Assembly (NCBI GenBank): GCA_934204655.1
Contig: CAKPZJ010000035.1
Coordinates: forward strand, 1-24,781
Source of the DNA: an uncultured Prevotella sp.
Lineage (GTDB): Bacteria > Bacteroidota > Bacteroidia > Bacteroidales > Bacteroidaceae
Direction of reading: 5' to 3'
DNA: 24,781 nucleotides
Below are positions 1 through 6,803 of this stretch, piece after piece (the stretch's first letter is position 1; each line of letters begins with the position of its first letter). The translations under genes were made by a program, and so were the position numbers. The notes under the pieces are model-generated. The model ran no database searches. It had not been told where the DNA came from and was given only the letters and a program-made list of their open reading frames with translations.

Positions 1-855
1 AACTCGCTCATTCTGCCCGTCGACCTGACATGGGGACAGATGAAGCGCACGTTCGGAGATGCAGTGAAGGTGGCAAAGCTTACAGCACTGACGGAAAACA
101 GCGTGCAGTTCGTGACCGTGGAGCCAAAGAACGACGATGAAGTGATGGTAACAGCATTCGAGCCGTATATCGTCTTCCCGCCATATACACAGGTAAAATC
201 GACGGCTTACACCGTAGATCGCTTCTATACATCAAAGGGCGAGGACAACAGCCAGTGGCTGGGCACCGACTACAAACCGACTTCCGACGAAAACAACAGA
301 CTGACGAAGACTTTGAAAGCCGACCACTACGACATCACGATGGTGTCACTAGACAGGGAGAAACTGAATGAATATGTAAACACCACCAATTGGGAGTCAA
401 AAACAAAGTTCGAAACCATCGACGGCAACTATGGCAAGATGGTATGCAAAGGCACAATGGCGAAGACATACGACAATGGCAAGATTATCTCGGACAGAGA
501 CGACCTCAACGGCGACTTCTTCATGTATAAGGGAAAGCTGATACAGGTGCCGCACGGCAATAAAGAAAACGGCGGCGAGCGGTATTCATACGGACTGAAG
601 GCGTTCCGCTGCTGGTTTGAGCTGACAGGCAATGCTACAGGAACACCGAGCCAGGTTTCGCTGCTCATCGACGGAGTGGAAGACAGCACCACAGGCATCG
701 CCGACATACACGGCAGCACCGACTGCACATCCTACAAGCGTGGCATAGAGGGCGTGTTCAACATGGACGGACAGATGGTGCGCCGCGGTTGCAGTCTGGA
801 GGGATTGCCCAAGGGACTGTATGTAGTGAACGGAAAGAAGATAATAATCAAATAA
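1..855 (+). CDS. Secreted surface protein, C-terminal part, with type IX-like sorting tail (5' truncated)
   Basis: The reading frame is open from base 1, so the true N-terminus lies upstream and the methionine at base 40 is internal. At least 284 residues are present. The body resembles the long beta-rich extracellular proteins common in Prevotella, with no catalytic motif I can name. The last 40 or so residues read as a sorting tail: a short linker (STTGIADIHG), then a strand pattern with VFNMDGQMVRR and the ending GLYVVNGKKIIIK. This is the form of type IX secretion C-terminal domains, which direct export across the outer membrane and are then cleaved. Export and surface location are inferred from this tail. 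The small gene at 880 follows after 24 bases on the same strand and may share its transcript, and the terminator at 1101-1175 closes the unit. Confidence 0.8.
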   Translation, partial: NSLILPVDLTWGQMKRTFGDAVKVAKLTALTENSVQFVTVEPKNDDEVMVTAFEPYIVFPPYTQVKSTAYTVDRFYTSKGEDNSQWLGTDYKPTSDENNRLTKTLKADHYDITMVSLDREKLNEYVNTTNWESKTKFETIDGNYGKMVCKGTMAKTYDNGKIISDRDDLNGDFFMYKGKLIQVPHGNKENGGERYSYGLKAFRCWFELTGNATGTPSQVSLLIDGVEDSTTGIADIHGSTDCTSYKRGIEGVFNMDGQMVRRGCSLEGLPKGLYVVNGKKIIIK

Positions 856-879
856 GACCCAAAATAACAGTTACAAAAA

Positions 880-1077
880 ATGAAGAAGAACTATATAACT
901 CCAGAAATTAATGTGATACAGCTTGATACTCTCTGCGGCGGCCTTAATATTGGCAGCGTGCATAGCCAGACACTCGATGGTGGGTGTGTCGACACTTTTG
1001 ATGTGCTCGGTGAAGATAAGACTAAGGACAAAGGCTCGTGGGGAGAATCTAACAGCGACAAATGGGGCGATGACTGA
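880..1077 (+). CDS. Small acidic hypothetical protein (65 aa)
   Basis: This is a 65-residue protein starting MKKNYITPEINVIQLDTLCGG. The ATG follows an A-rich leader (a run of six As including the start), normal for this phylum. By overall pattern it resembles a class of short Prevotella and Bacteroides proteins that begin MKK.Y..P...V and have a glycine-serine step near residue 20-26. I recall this class from general experience and cannot name a family. The C-terminal third is acidic with two tryptophans (SWGES, KWGDD). There are two cysteines (19 and 36) and no membrane segment. The Gly-Gly at 20-21 could be a leader-peptide cleavage site, but no peptidase-transporter gene is nearby. It sits 24 bases after the surface protein and just before a strong terminator, so the two are probably co-transcribed. 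Function unknown. Confidence 0.65.
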   Translation: MKKNYITPEINVIQLDTLCGGLNIGSVHSQTLDGGCVDTFDVLGEDKTKDKGSWGESNSDKWGDD

Positions 1078-1085
1078 TTCCCTCG

Positions 1086-1182
1086 GCTGTTTAAAAGTAA
1101 AAGAGTAAAAAGGTAAAAAAGATAGGAGGTCGAGCGGGACGCTCGACCTCCTATCTTTTTTACCTTTTTACTCTTAAACAGC
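1086..1182. terminator. Bidirectional intrinsic terminator, 36-bp perfect stem
   Basis: Bases 1101-1136 are the exact reverse complement of 1140-1175, with a three-base loop (GGA). The core is a 16-bp GC-rich stem (1121-1136 with 1140-1155). It is followed by six Ts (1156-1161) and preceded by six As (1115-1120), so it forms a classic terminator on either strand. An outer 9-bp arm (1086-1094 with 1174-1182) is interrupted by an 8-base insertion on the left side only. It lies 24 bases after the stop of the small acidic gene and ends that transcription unit. Confidence 0.85.
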
Positions 1183-1191
1183 GTTGTGGAT

Positions 1192-1278
1192 TTATCCCAT
1201 AACGACATCGAGCACCATCATCAGCACGAAACCTATGGTGCTGAGATTGCTGTGTTCGCCGCTTGAGGCTTCGGGGTT
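1192..1278 (-). pseudogene. C-terminal remnant of a ZIP-family metal transporter
   Basis: On the minus strand, 28 codons after an in-frame TAG read NPEASSGEHSNLSTIGFVLM, then MVLDVVMG and a TAA. The final membrane helix and ending (GF.LMM.LDV..G, stop) match the characteristic C-terminus of bacterial ZIP zinc/divalent-metal transporters. Nothing upstream on the minus strand continues the protein: a stop comes directly before it and the following sequence is AT-rich and unlike ZIP. It is therefore best read as the surviving end of a deleted transporter gene. The match is from memory of the family signature; no alignment was run. Confidence 0.5.
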
Positions 1279-1728
1279 CTATTATATCTGTTTATTCAGG
1301 TTCTGTACATCTGTCTGTATTCCATGTTGCGCAAGATACTACACAAGGCACACAAAAGATAGAATCATGGAATATTTGGATAATAAGCAGCGCTACAAGA
1401 TATAGTTTGCAAATTCTTGTTTTTGAGAAGTTGGTTCCATATGTTATAGGAATTTTTGCTATGTTGTATTGTGCTATAAAGATATGAATATTCAGAAAAT
1501 GTAAGAGGGTAAAAAGCGCTGTTTGAGAATTGGCATAAACAAGCCTGTGGCCATCGCTGGAAAACGGAAGAGCGACCTTTAGCTTTCTGAAGACGGTCGC
1601 CAGAGCGCTAATAATGGCTCCCAGCATCGTAAAGGTCGGCCTCCACGATTTCTGCAACTACCACTGGCATGCAGAAAATCATCACCAGTACACTGGGAGT
1701 TCTTTTTGCTTTTTTAATCTTTTACTTT
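1279..1728. other. Gene-free intergenic stretch, about 450 bp
   Basis: I see no convincing gene here. The part from about 1300 to 1500 is AT-rich and has only frames without family features. The part from 1545 to 1690 is more GC-balanced, and a minus-strand frame there (TPSVLVMIFCMPVVVAEIVE, then stop) has a hydrophobic segment that I do not recognise. It may be another gene remnant. Copies of a GTAAAAAGGTAAAAAG-like motif occur at 1501-1515 and 1719-1737, related to the arms of the terminator at 1101-1175. Confidence 0.4.
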
Positions 1729-3531
1729 TTACCTTTCAAAATTTTCACTTTTCAATCGGTCGTAATCGCGCTCGCCACGGATGATGCGAGGGCGACAGGC
1801 ATCGTAGTGGGGCGACAGGAGGTCGTAGCGGGCGTGGTACCAAGGGGTATGGATGCCGGCCAGGTGATAGAGCAAGTGGGGCAAGGCATCGGTCATGGCC
1901 CGACGCGGGGCGGCGGACTCTATCTGCCGCCACTGCTGGGGGTGACGCCGACGGTAAATGGGCGAGCCCCATATCCAGAAAGGTATCTCGAACTGCTGAC
2001 GCAGGTCGCCTGGAGACCAACTGAGGTTGCGCCCCCACTCATTGGAAGTGTCGAAGACACGCTCGCCATGGTCGGGCACGAAGACCACCACAGCATCGGT
2101 GCCCTCATAGTGGCGCAGGATGCGGTCTACGACATAGTCGTTGTAGTACACGGCATTGTCGTAGGCTGCCAGCACGGCACGGTCGCCATCGGTAAGGTCG
2201 GGACGATGGTAACTGCCCGCACCGAAGTGGGCAAAGGCGTGGGGATAACGCTGGTCAAAGGCAGCATGGAGCCCCAGGAAATGGATAAGGATGAGCTGGG
2301 GGCGACCGCTCTCGCTGCGGGGTGCAGGGAGATAGCGCAGGAGGTCGCCATCGTAGGCATGGAGCCGGTCGTTGCGGCGGTCGAAGAGCTGGGGGCTGGT
2401 GGCGGGATTGTTGAAAAAGGCATCCTCGACAAAGGCGCTGAACCCGGCCTGGCCTACCACGTACTGGTTACTGAGAAAGGTGACCCGGAAACCCGCCTTA
2501 CGGAACAGCAGGGGGAAAGGAGGGGCCGAGGCCCAGGAGCCAGCCATACCGACGCACTGGGAGGAAAACATATTCTGGAAAGACTCGCACGTGGTGTTCC
2601 ACGAGCTTATCACGTCGTCGAACCTTACCATCTCGCCACGCGCCCAGCGGGCACACTGGCGGGGCGTGGTAGCCCTGGCATAGCCATAGAGGGCGCTGTG
2701 GTGGCGGTTGTAACTCTCGCCGAAGATAACCACGACATGGGGCGGACGGGGCGACACCGAGTCGACACGAGCCAGCGACAGGCTGTGGCTGAAACGGGTC
2801 AACTCGCCCCGCAGCCGCCCCGTCTCCGCCAGGGCAAAGGCCAGACGGTAGATGGGCAGATAGTAGTTGGTACGCTGGCGGAAGTCGCGCACGCGCTGGG
2901 TGTCCAGTTCGCTGTACTGACGCGCGATGCGGTAATAGAGATAGGCCTTGTTCTCGGCCGACGACACCACGCCCACCACCAACAGGAAGGCCACGGCCAC
3001 ATGCAGGACACCTCGCAGCCACGGGGCCACATGCACTGACAACTGGGTAAGCACCCGCCCACACGCCGAGGGACGGCAGAGACACCACAGGCCCACCACG
3101 GCCTGGACCAGTACCAGCGACAGCGGCGAGAGGAGCATGCGCCCATCGGCATAGGCCACCAGGGCCTCGGTAGCCTCGCGCCCGTTGGTCTGCATGACCA
3201 ACTGCACCAACATGGGGGTGATGGGCATGCCCACGCGCACATAGCAGGCCATGTCGACGGCCGACAGCAGATAGGTGGCGGCGGCACACACCACACGCGC
3301 GGCCCCACGCCACCGACTGGGCAGCAACATGAGCAGCAGGCACACCACGTACAGGTCGGCAAAGAGTTCGAAAAGCATCCAGAAGCGGCTACCATTCCAC
3401 GGCTCGAAGACCACCGACGTGGCCCCGACCAGGTACATCAGCGCGAAGAACAGCCCGCCCATGCCCGAGAGGGGCCGGCAGAGCCAGGACAACAAGCCGG
3501 AAAGGCAACGTAGGTATCTCATCATCAGCAT
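1729..3531 (-). CDS. Phosphoethanolamine-transferase-like membrane sulfatase-fold protein
   Basis: This 600-residue protein has about five N-terminal membrane helices (roughly residues 24-42, 53-70, 77-97, 132-152 and 172-192) and then a periplasmic alkaline-phosphatase/sulfatase-fold domain. Visible family motifs are VVVIFGES (metal ligand Glu272), NTTCESFQNMFS around 312-323 (a threonine there is the expected nucleophile), HFLGLH (417-421, like the HTMGSH of EptA relatives) and FVPDHGE (Asp487, His488). This is the layout of the EptA/CptA/OpgE family, which moves phosphoethanolamine from phosphatidylethanolamine to lipid A, core sugar or another envelope acceptor. The acceptor cannot be told from sequence. 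Three in-frame ATGs occur at 3531, 3525 and 3522, and the exact start is uncertain by three residues. It has its own promoter and lies downstream of an ECF sigma operon on the same strand. The gene is GC-rich. Confidence 0.85.
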   Translation of the reverse strand: MLMMRYLRCLSGLLSWLCRPLSGMGGLFFALMYLVGATSVVFEPWNGSRFWMLFELFADLYVVCLLLMLLPSRWRGAARVVCAAATYLLSAVDMACYVRVGMPITPMLVQLVMQTNGREATEALVAYADGRMLLSPLSLVLVQAVVGLWCLCRPSACGRVLTQLSVHVAPWLRGVLHVAVAFLLVVGVVSSAENKAYLYYRIARQYSELDTQRVRDFRQRTNYYLPIYRLAFALAETGRLRGELTRFSHSLSLARVDSVSPRPPHVVVIFGESYNRHHSALYGYARATTPRQCARWARGEMVRFDDVISSWNTTCESFQNMFSSQCVGMAGSWASAPPFPLLFRKAGFRVTFLSNQYVVGQAGFSAFVEDAFFNNPATSPQLFDRRNDRLHAYDGDLLRYLPAPRSESGRPQLILIHFLGLHAAFDQRYPHAFAHFGAGSYHRPDLTDGDRAVLAAYDNAVYYNDYVVDRILRHYEGTDAVVVFVPDHGERVFDTSNEWGRNLSWSPGDLRQQFEIPFWIWGSPIYRRRHPQQWRQIESAAPRRAMTDALPHLLYHLAGIHTPWYHARYDLLSPHYDACRPRIIRGERDYDRLKSENFER

Positions 3532-3589
3532 CTATGGGGGCTGCCTATGCTGAGGCCATCCGTAGGGCCGAGGCACAGGCAGGCAGATA

Positions 3590-3619
3590 CAAAGTTAAGA
3601 CTTTTTATTTACACGCCAA
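3590..3619 (-). promoter_or_regulatory. Bacteroidetes-type promoter of the sulfatase-fold gene
   Basis: On the minus strand, TTG (3619-3617) is separated by 19 bases from TAACTTTG (3597-3590). The second box is a full match to the Bacteroidetes primary sigma -7 box TAnnTTTG. The expected start of transcription is near 3583, giving a leader of about 50 bases before the ATG at 3531. Confidence 0.65.
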
Positions 3620-3703
3620 CGGTTATGGACCTAATATTTTACACCGCGCCCATTCCCGGGGGCCAGGCTGCGGACAACCAGCACTACCCTATCGCCGCCG
3701 AGA

Positions 3704-3738
3704 GGCCACGCGCAACTATCGCTATAGTCAGCGTGGCC
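3704..3738 (-). terminator. Hairpin after the duplicated-domain gene, possible terminator
   Basis: GGCCACGC (3704-3711) pairs with GCGTGGCC (3731-3738), and inside it ACTAT pairs with ATAGT around a four-base loop. It lies about 85 bases after the stop at 3824 and upstream of the sulfatase promoter. No T-run follows, so it may need Rho or may only stabilise the 3' end of the message. Confidence 0.4.
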
Positions 3739-3823
3739 TAGTGGCGCATCATCTTAATAATGGATATAATGAACCCGCTATCCGCCGCGCCAGACAGAGG
3801 GGGAAAACATTGCTACGACATAG

Positions 3824-5317
3824 CTACTTGCCAGCCGTCAATCCCACAAGGCGCTGCAACGCCTGCCGCGTAACGGTGGTAAGGATGAGTCTCAGTTTCT
3901 CCTGGTCGCGCAGATTGGTGCTGGTAGCTACACGGTTTACATTTATCGTGTGGAGTACGTTCTCTACCATATAATTCCACAGCTCACAAAACTCCGGGGT
4001 TCCATCGGCCGCATCAGCCCAGGCCATCAGTCTGTCACGACCCGCTTTGGGCGCGCGGGTCAGTACTTCCATACGTACAACGTACGGTCGCATATTTATG
4101 TGGTGCTGCCCACAGAAATCCTTAGTCAGTCTGGAGAGTTGTGTAAACACCGAATCGACATCGGCCGGCACCCCCATAAGGCAGGGCATCCCGCCATTGC
4201 CCGTAGGAACAGTGGTCATCGTGGCAAGGATGCGGTCGGCCTGCTGGGCCAAGCGTATCCATGTCTTGCCGGAAACACGCGGTTGCGTGTTGGCATCCAA
4301 TGTTGCGCCCCTGGATGTTGTCGATGGACGGGACCAACTGGCACCCGATCCTGCAAGGCGCTGCATGAATCGGCGCGTGATGGTGGTGAGGATGAGGTTC
4401 ATCTTCTCCTGGTCGCGCAGATTGGCACTGGCAGCCACGCTGTCTATATCTGCGAGATGGTTTACATCCATGAGCATATCGGCCTGCAATACGCAATACT
4501 CCGCGGTGTAGCCGCCCTGGCTGAGCAGGGTCATCAGCTTGTCGCGGCCCTCAGCGGCAGCCTTGCTAAGCTGCTGGGTGGTAACTTTATCGGCCTTCAG
4601 CCGTATATTGTAACGTTTGCAGAAGGCAGAAGCCACCTGGTTTACAGCGTTTATCCGCGCCTGCACTTCGGCTGCGCCAGGGCGCTGCCCCGTGGCCTTG
4701 TCCGTAGGGCTGGTGGGGGCGGATGACGTAAGCACACTGTCTATCTGATGAGCCAAGAGGAGCCATGACTCGCGGGGAACCCGTGCCAGCGTATCGCCCA
4801 CCAGGGCGGCACCGTTGGGCACCACGGTATGGCGCTTGGGGTCGGGGCCGTAGACCCGGATGAGCCGGCCACGGATTTTGCCCTCGGCAGGGAAAAGCCA
4901 CTCTATGCAGTAAGCCGTGCGGTAGCCGGGGCGCTGGCGGTCGGCAAAGAGTACGGCAAGATAGTTGCAGTAGCGGCTGCCGATGGTAACGGCCTGTCCG
5001 TTGCCATAAGTGAGGCGGCGCTGATGGGTGTAGTCGCTGGCCGAGTAGACCTTGTAGGCATTGTCGGTCTCGGAGATCATGGCCTGGCGCACGTCGTCAA
5101 TACGAGCCTGGTCGCGGTCAGGGATGGCAAACTCGTAGGTATCGGCCCTGCCCTGCAACTCCATGGTCTGCGGGTCGCGGATGATATTGGGCTTGGGGTC
5201 TACCTTCACCTTGCGCATAAATGCGGCATAGGCACTTTCAATCTTCTGCTGCGCATGGGCAGCGGGTGCGGCGAGAGCCAACATGAGGCTCATCGCGCAG
5301 AGGATAATAGTCTTCAT
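3824..5317 (-). CDS. Secreted protein with an internal tandem domain duplication
   Basis: I chose the ATG at 5317, because it gives a clean signal peptide (MKTIILCAMSLMLALAAPAA, cleaved near HAQ-Q). An upstream in-frame ATG at 5404 would overlap the preceding gene and mask the signal. The protein is 497 residues. Residues 25-180 form a unique N-terminal region. Residues 185-323 and 353-492 are two copies of the same module, each opening with W..LA.Q.D..L and closing with NLRDQEK..LILTT.TR...QRL.G. The copies are 169 codons apart and share a 21-base identical DNA stretch (3898-3918 and 4405-4425), so the duplication is fairly recent or under conversion. No enzyme motif was recognised. It is the third gene of an operon with an ECF sigma factor and an anti-sigma-like protein, 16 bases after the latter. 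It may be the periplasmic partner or signal of that system, which is an inference. Confidence 0.75.
   Translation of the reverse strand: MKTIILCAMSLMLALAAPAAHAQQKIESAYAAFMRKVKVDPKPNIIRDPQTMELQGRADTYEFAIPDRDQARIDDVRQAMISETDNAYKVYSASDYTHQRRLTYGNGQAVTIGSRYCNYLAVLFADRQRPGYRTAYCIEWLFPAEGKIRGRLIRVYGPDPKRHTVVPNGAALVGDTLARVPRESWLLLAHQIDSVLTSSAPTSPTDKATGQRPGAAEVQARINAVNQVASAFCKRYNIRLKADKVTTQQLSKAAAEGRDKLMTLLSQGGYTAEYCVLQADMLMDVNHLADIDSVAASANLRDQEKMNLILTTITRRFMQRLAGSGASWSRPSTTSRGATLDANTQPRVSGKTWIRLAQQADRILATMTTVPTGNGGMPCLMGVPADVDSVFTQLSRLTKDFCGQHHINMRPYVVRMEVLTRAPKAGRDRLMAWADAADGTPEFCELWNYMVENVLHTINVNRVATSTNLRDQEKLRLILTTVTRQALQRLVGLTAGK
3842..4261 (-). repeat. Second copy of internal protein module (residues 353-492)
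   Basis: This segment codes for the C-terminal copy of the module in the secreted protein at 3824-5317. It aligns with the segment at 4349-4765, and the best-conserved part is the last 35 or so codons. Confidence 0.75.
4349..4765 (-). repeat. First copy of internal protein module (residues 185-323)
   Basis: This segment codes for the first copy of the duplicated module. It carries extra residues (a Ser/Thr/Pro-rich loop near residue 198-214) compared with the second copy. Confidence 0.75.
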
Positions 5318-5333
5318 AATATTTGGGGATAGG

Positions 5334-6086
5334 TTATATACTCTCAATGAATAGGTCGGCAGGCGACACGCCTGCTGCCAGGTCGGCCAGCACATCGGTG
5401 GCACTCACCTCGCCGCTGGCTACCAGGGCCGTAAGCAATTGCAGGTCGCGGGCATGGGCCTCGGCGGCCTCCTGCCGGGCCAGGTCGTCTATCATAGGGG
5501 CATAGCCTTCGCTGGCCAATATCTGCAGACGCACCATGGGGGGGATGGGCACTATGGGCTTAGCCGACAGCCGCGCGGGAGCATCCTCGGACTGAGAACG
5601 GGTAGGCAACAGGGGCTGGGGCGTGGCAGAAGCCTGAGCCGACAGGCCGTGGGTGGCACTGGTCAGCGTAGGAGAGGGTGTGACGATGGCTCCAGCCTGT
5701 GTAACAGTACTTTCAGAATGGGCAGATAGGGCATGGGCAGATATAGGGGTGACGGCTGAGCGCACAGCGTGGTGGGCTGCCATCACCGGTCGGCTGTCGG
5801 CCGATGGGGAGGACTGCGGCATCCACAGCCAGACGGCCAGGGCACACAGCAGAACCACCGAGGCGGCAGCCATCCATCGCAGGGCGGGGCGCACGGCCCG
5901 ACGTGGCTGCGGCGCAGCCGTCCGGGCATACTGGGTAAACATGGTCTGATAGACAGCCCACTCGCGGGGAATGTCTGTGGCGGTCAGGAAGTAGCGCTCC
6001 AGCAGGCGCTCCTCGCTCAGGGTGGTGGTGCCGGCCATATAGCGTTCTAACAGCCGGGCTATGGTTGCTGTGTGGTATCGTTTCAT
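5334..6086 (-). CDS. Anti-sigma-factor-like single-pass membrane protein
   Basis: This 250-residue protein has an N-terminal cytoplasmic segment (1-70) with the pattern LLERYMAGTTTLSEERLLERYF, common at the start of Bacteroidetes membrane anti-sigma proteins. One membrane helix follows at about 71-89 (WMAAASVVLLCALAVWLW), and then a long Ala/Ser/Pro-rich periplasmic part. Near the C-terminus a helical region (IDDLARQEAAEAHARDLQLL) precedes a short acidic tail. It begins three bases after the ECF sigma stop codon, the standard arrangement for a sigma factor and its membrane-bound inhibitor. I do not see a FecR domain or a clear zinc-binding anti-sigma motif, so the role rests on topology, N-terminal pattern and position. 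The next gene starts 16 bases after its stop. Confidence 0.7.
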   Translation of the reverse strand: MKRYHTATIARLLERYMAGTTTLSEERLLERYFLTATDIPREWAVYQTMFTQYARTAAPQPRRAVRPALRWMAAASVVLLCALAVWLWMPQSSPSADSRPVMAAHHAVRSAVTPISAHALSAHSESTVTQAGAIVTPSPTLTSATHGLSAQASATPQPLLPTRSQSEDAPARLSAKPIVPIPPMVRLQILASEGYAPMIDDLARQEAAEAHARDLQLLTALVASGEVSATDVLADLAAGVSPADLFIESI

Positions 6087-6089
6087 AAG

Positions 6090-6590
6090 CTATCTACGTT
6101 TATCTATCTCTTCGTATATCGCGTGGCGGGCACGGGCCAGCAGGGTGCATACCGAGGCGGGGCTGATGCCCACCAACTGGGCTATCTCGCGATGACTGCG
6201 CCGCTCTACCTGTCGCATATAGAACACCTGTTGCTGGGTAGAGGGCAACTGGCTGAGCTGGCGGTCGAGCCACTCGGTGTCGTCGCGCTGCTGGAGCTGG
6301 GCATCGGGCTGGCTGCTGGCCGGGGCGGCCATCTGGAGATGGTCTGCATCGGTCAGTGCTACCGACGGCGAGCGGCGCAGGGCATTGAGAGCCAGGCGAC
6401 GGGCGACTATGGAGGCTAAGGCGACGGGCGAGTCGAAGCGCTCCAGGTCGTCGCACATCTGCCAGAGACGTATCACCGTGTCCTGGGCCACATCCTCGGC
6501 GGCATCGCCACCGACTCCGGCACTTATGCCGGCCCGTATGGCCACAGCCCTCAACTGGGGCACAAGTCGTATGAAACTCTTCTCTGTCAT
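6090..6590 (-). CDS. ECF (RpoE-type) RNA polymerase sigma factor
   Basis: A 166-residue sigma-70 family protein. Region 2 includes AEDVAQDTVIRLWQ (31-44), which contacts core polymerase and the -10 element. Region 4 (about 113-162) has the helix-turn-helix SHREIAQLVGISPASVCTLL. Regions 1 and 3 are missing, which places it in the extracytoplasmic-function group. The start at 6590 (MTEKSFIRLVPQLRAVA) fits the family. An upstream in-frame ATG at 6674 would add 28 hydrophobic residues unlike any sigma factor, read from the promoter region. It is the first gene of a three-gene operon with the anti-sigma-like protein and the duplicated-domain secreted protein. It is divergent from the ogt-like gene at 6804. 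Autoregulation is typical for this family but not proved here. Confidence 0.9.
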   Translation of the reverse strand: MTEKSFIRLVPQLRAVAIRAGISAGVGGDAAEDVAQDTVIRLWQMCDDLERFDSPVALASIVARRLALNALRRSPSVALTDADHLQMAAPASSQPDAQLQQRDDTEWLDRQLSQLPSTQQQVFYMRQVERRSHREIAQLVGISPASVCTLLARARHAIYEEIDKRR

Positions 6591-6602
6591 CGCATGGATC
6601 TT

Positions 6603-6640
6603 GTTATACTTATATAACACCAGGAGGGGGCTAATTACAA
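6603..6640 (-). promoter_or_regulatory. Weak promoter and palindrome upstream of the sigma operon
   Basis: On the minus strand TTG (6640-6638) lies 21 bases before TATATAAG (6616-6609), a poor version of TAnnTTTG. The second box lies inside a perfect palindrome, GTTATA-CTTA-TATAAC (6603-6618), ending 12 bases before the ATG. It could be an operator, a leader hairpin, or the recognition region of the ECF factor itself. Confidence 0.3.
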
Positions 6641-6744
6641 CGGGAATTAACATTTTTAACATTTCCAGGGGCATTTAGTGGCTTTTTCGGGGTCGCAGGG
6701 GTGATAATATCGGCCAAAATGAGGACTTTCAGGAAAAGAAAACG

Positions 6745-6752
6745 TAACTTTG
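6745..6752 (+). promoter_or_regulatory. -7 box of the alkyltransferase/exonuclease operon
   Basis: TAACTTTG at this position fully matches TAnnTTTG. No good TTTG box is found 19-21 bases upstream. The leader to the ATG at 6804 would be about 45 bases. Confidence 0.5.
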
Positions 6753-6803
6753 CCGTAATAGCAGCAACCGCGGGAGGCGGGGCCTCTCCTTATAAGTATC
6801 AAT

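Noticed and set aside
1292..1657. Minus-strand frame of 121 codons in the intergenic stretch
   Set aside because: No family features, it crosses the AT-rich spacer, and has no promoter or context. Treated as non-coding.
1669..3039. Long plus-strand open frame (456 codons) antisense to the sulfatase-fold gene
   Set aside because: GC-rich DNA with biased codons leaves antisense frames open. The translation has no domain, while the minus-strand protein has clear catalytic motifs.
3704..3738. Hairpin considered as a transposon end
   Set aside because: No matching copy, target duplication or transposase nearby; it fits better as a 3'-end structure.
3534..3974. Plus-strand frame of 146 codons across the sulfatase promoter
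   Set aside because: It covers the promoter and hairpin of minus-strand genes and runs into the 3' end of the next gene, with no recognisable protein.
5318..5404. 29-codon N-terminal extension of the duplicated-domain protein
   Set aside because: It overlaps the anti-sigma gene and would bury the signal peptide.
6591..6674. 28-residue N-terminal extension of the sigma factor
   Set aside because: Hydrophobic and unlike ECF sigma factors; it covers the promoter region.
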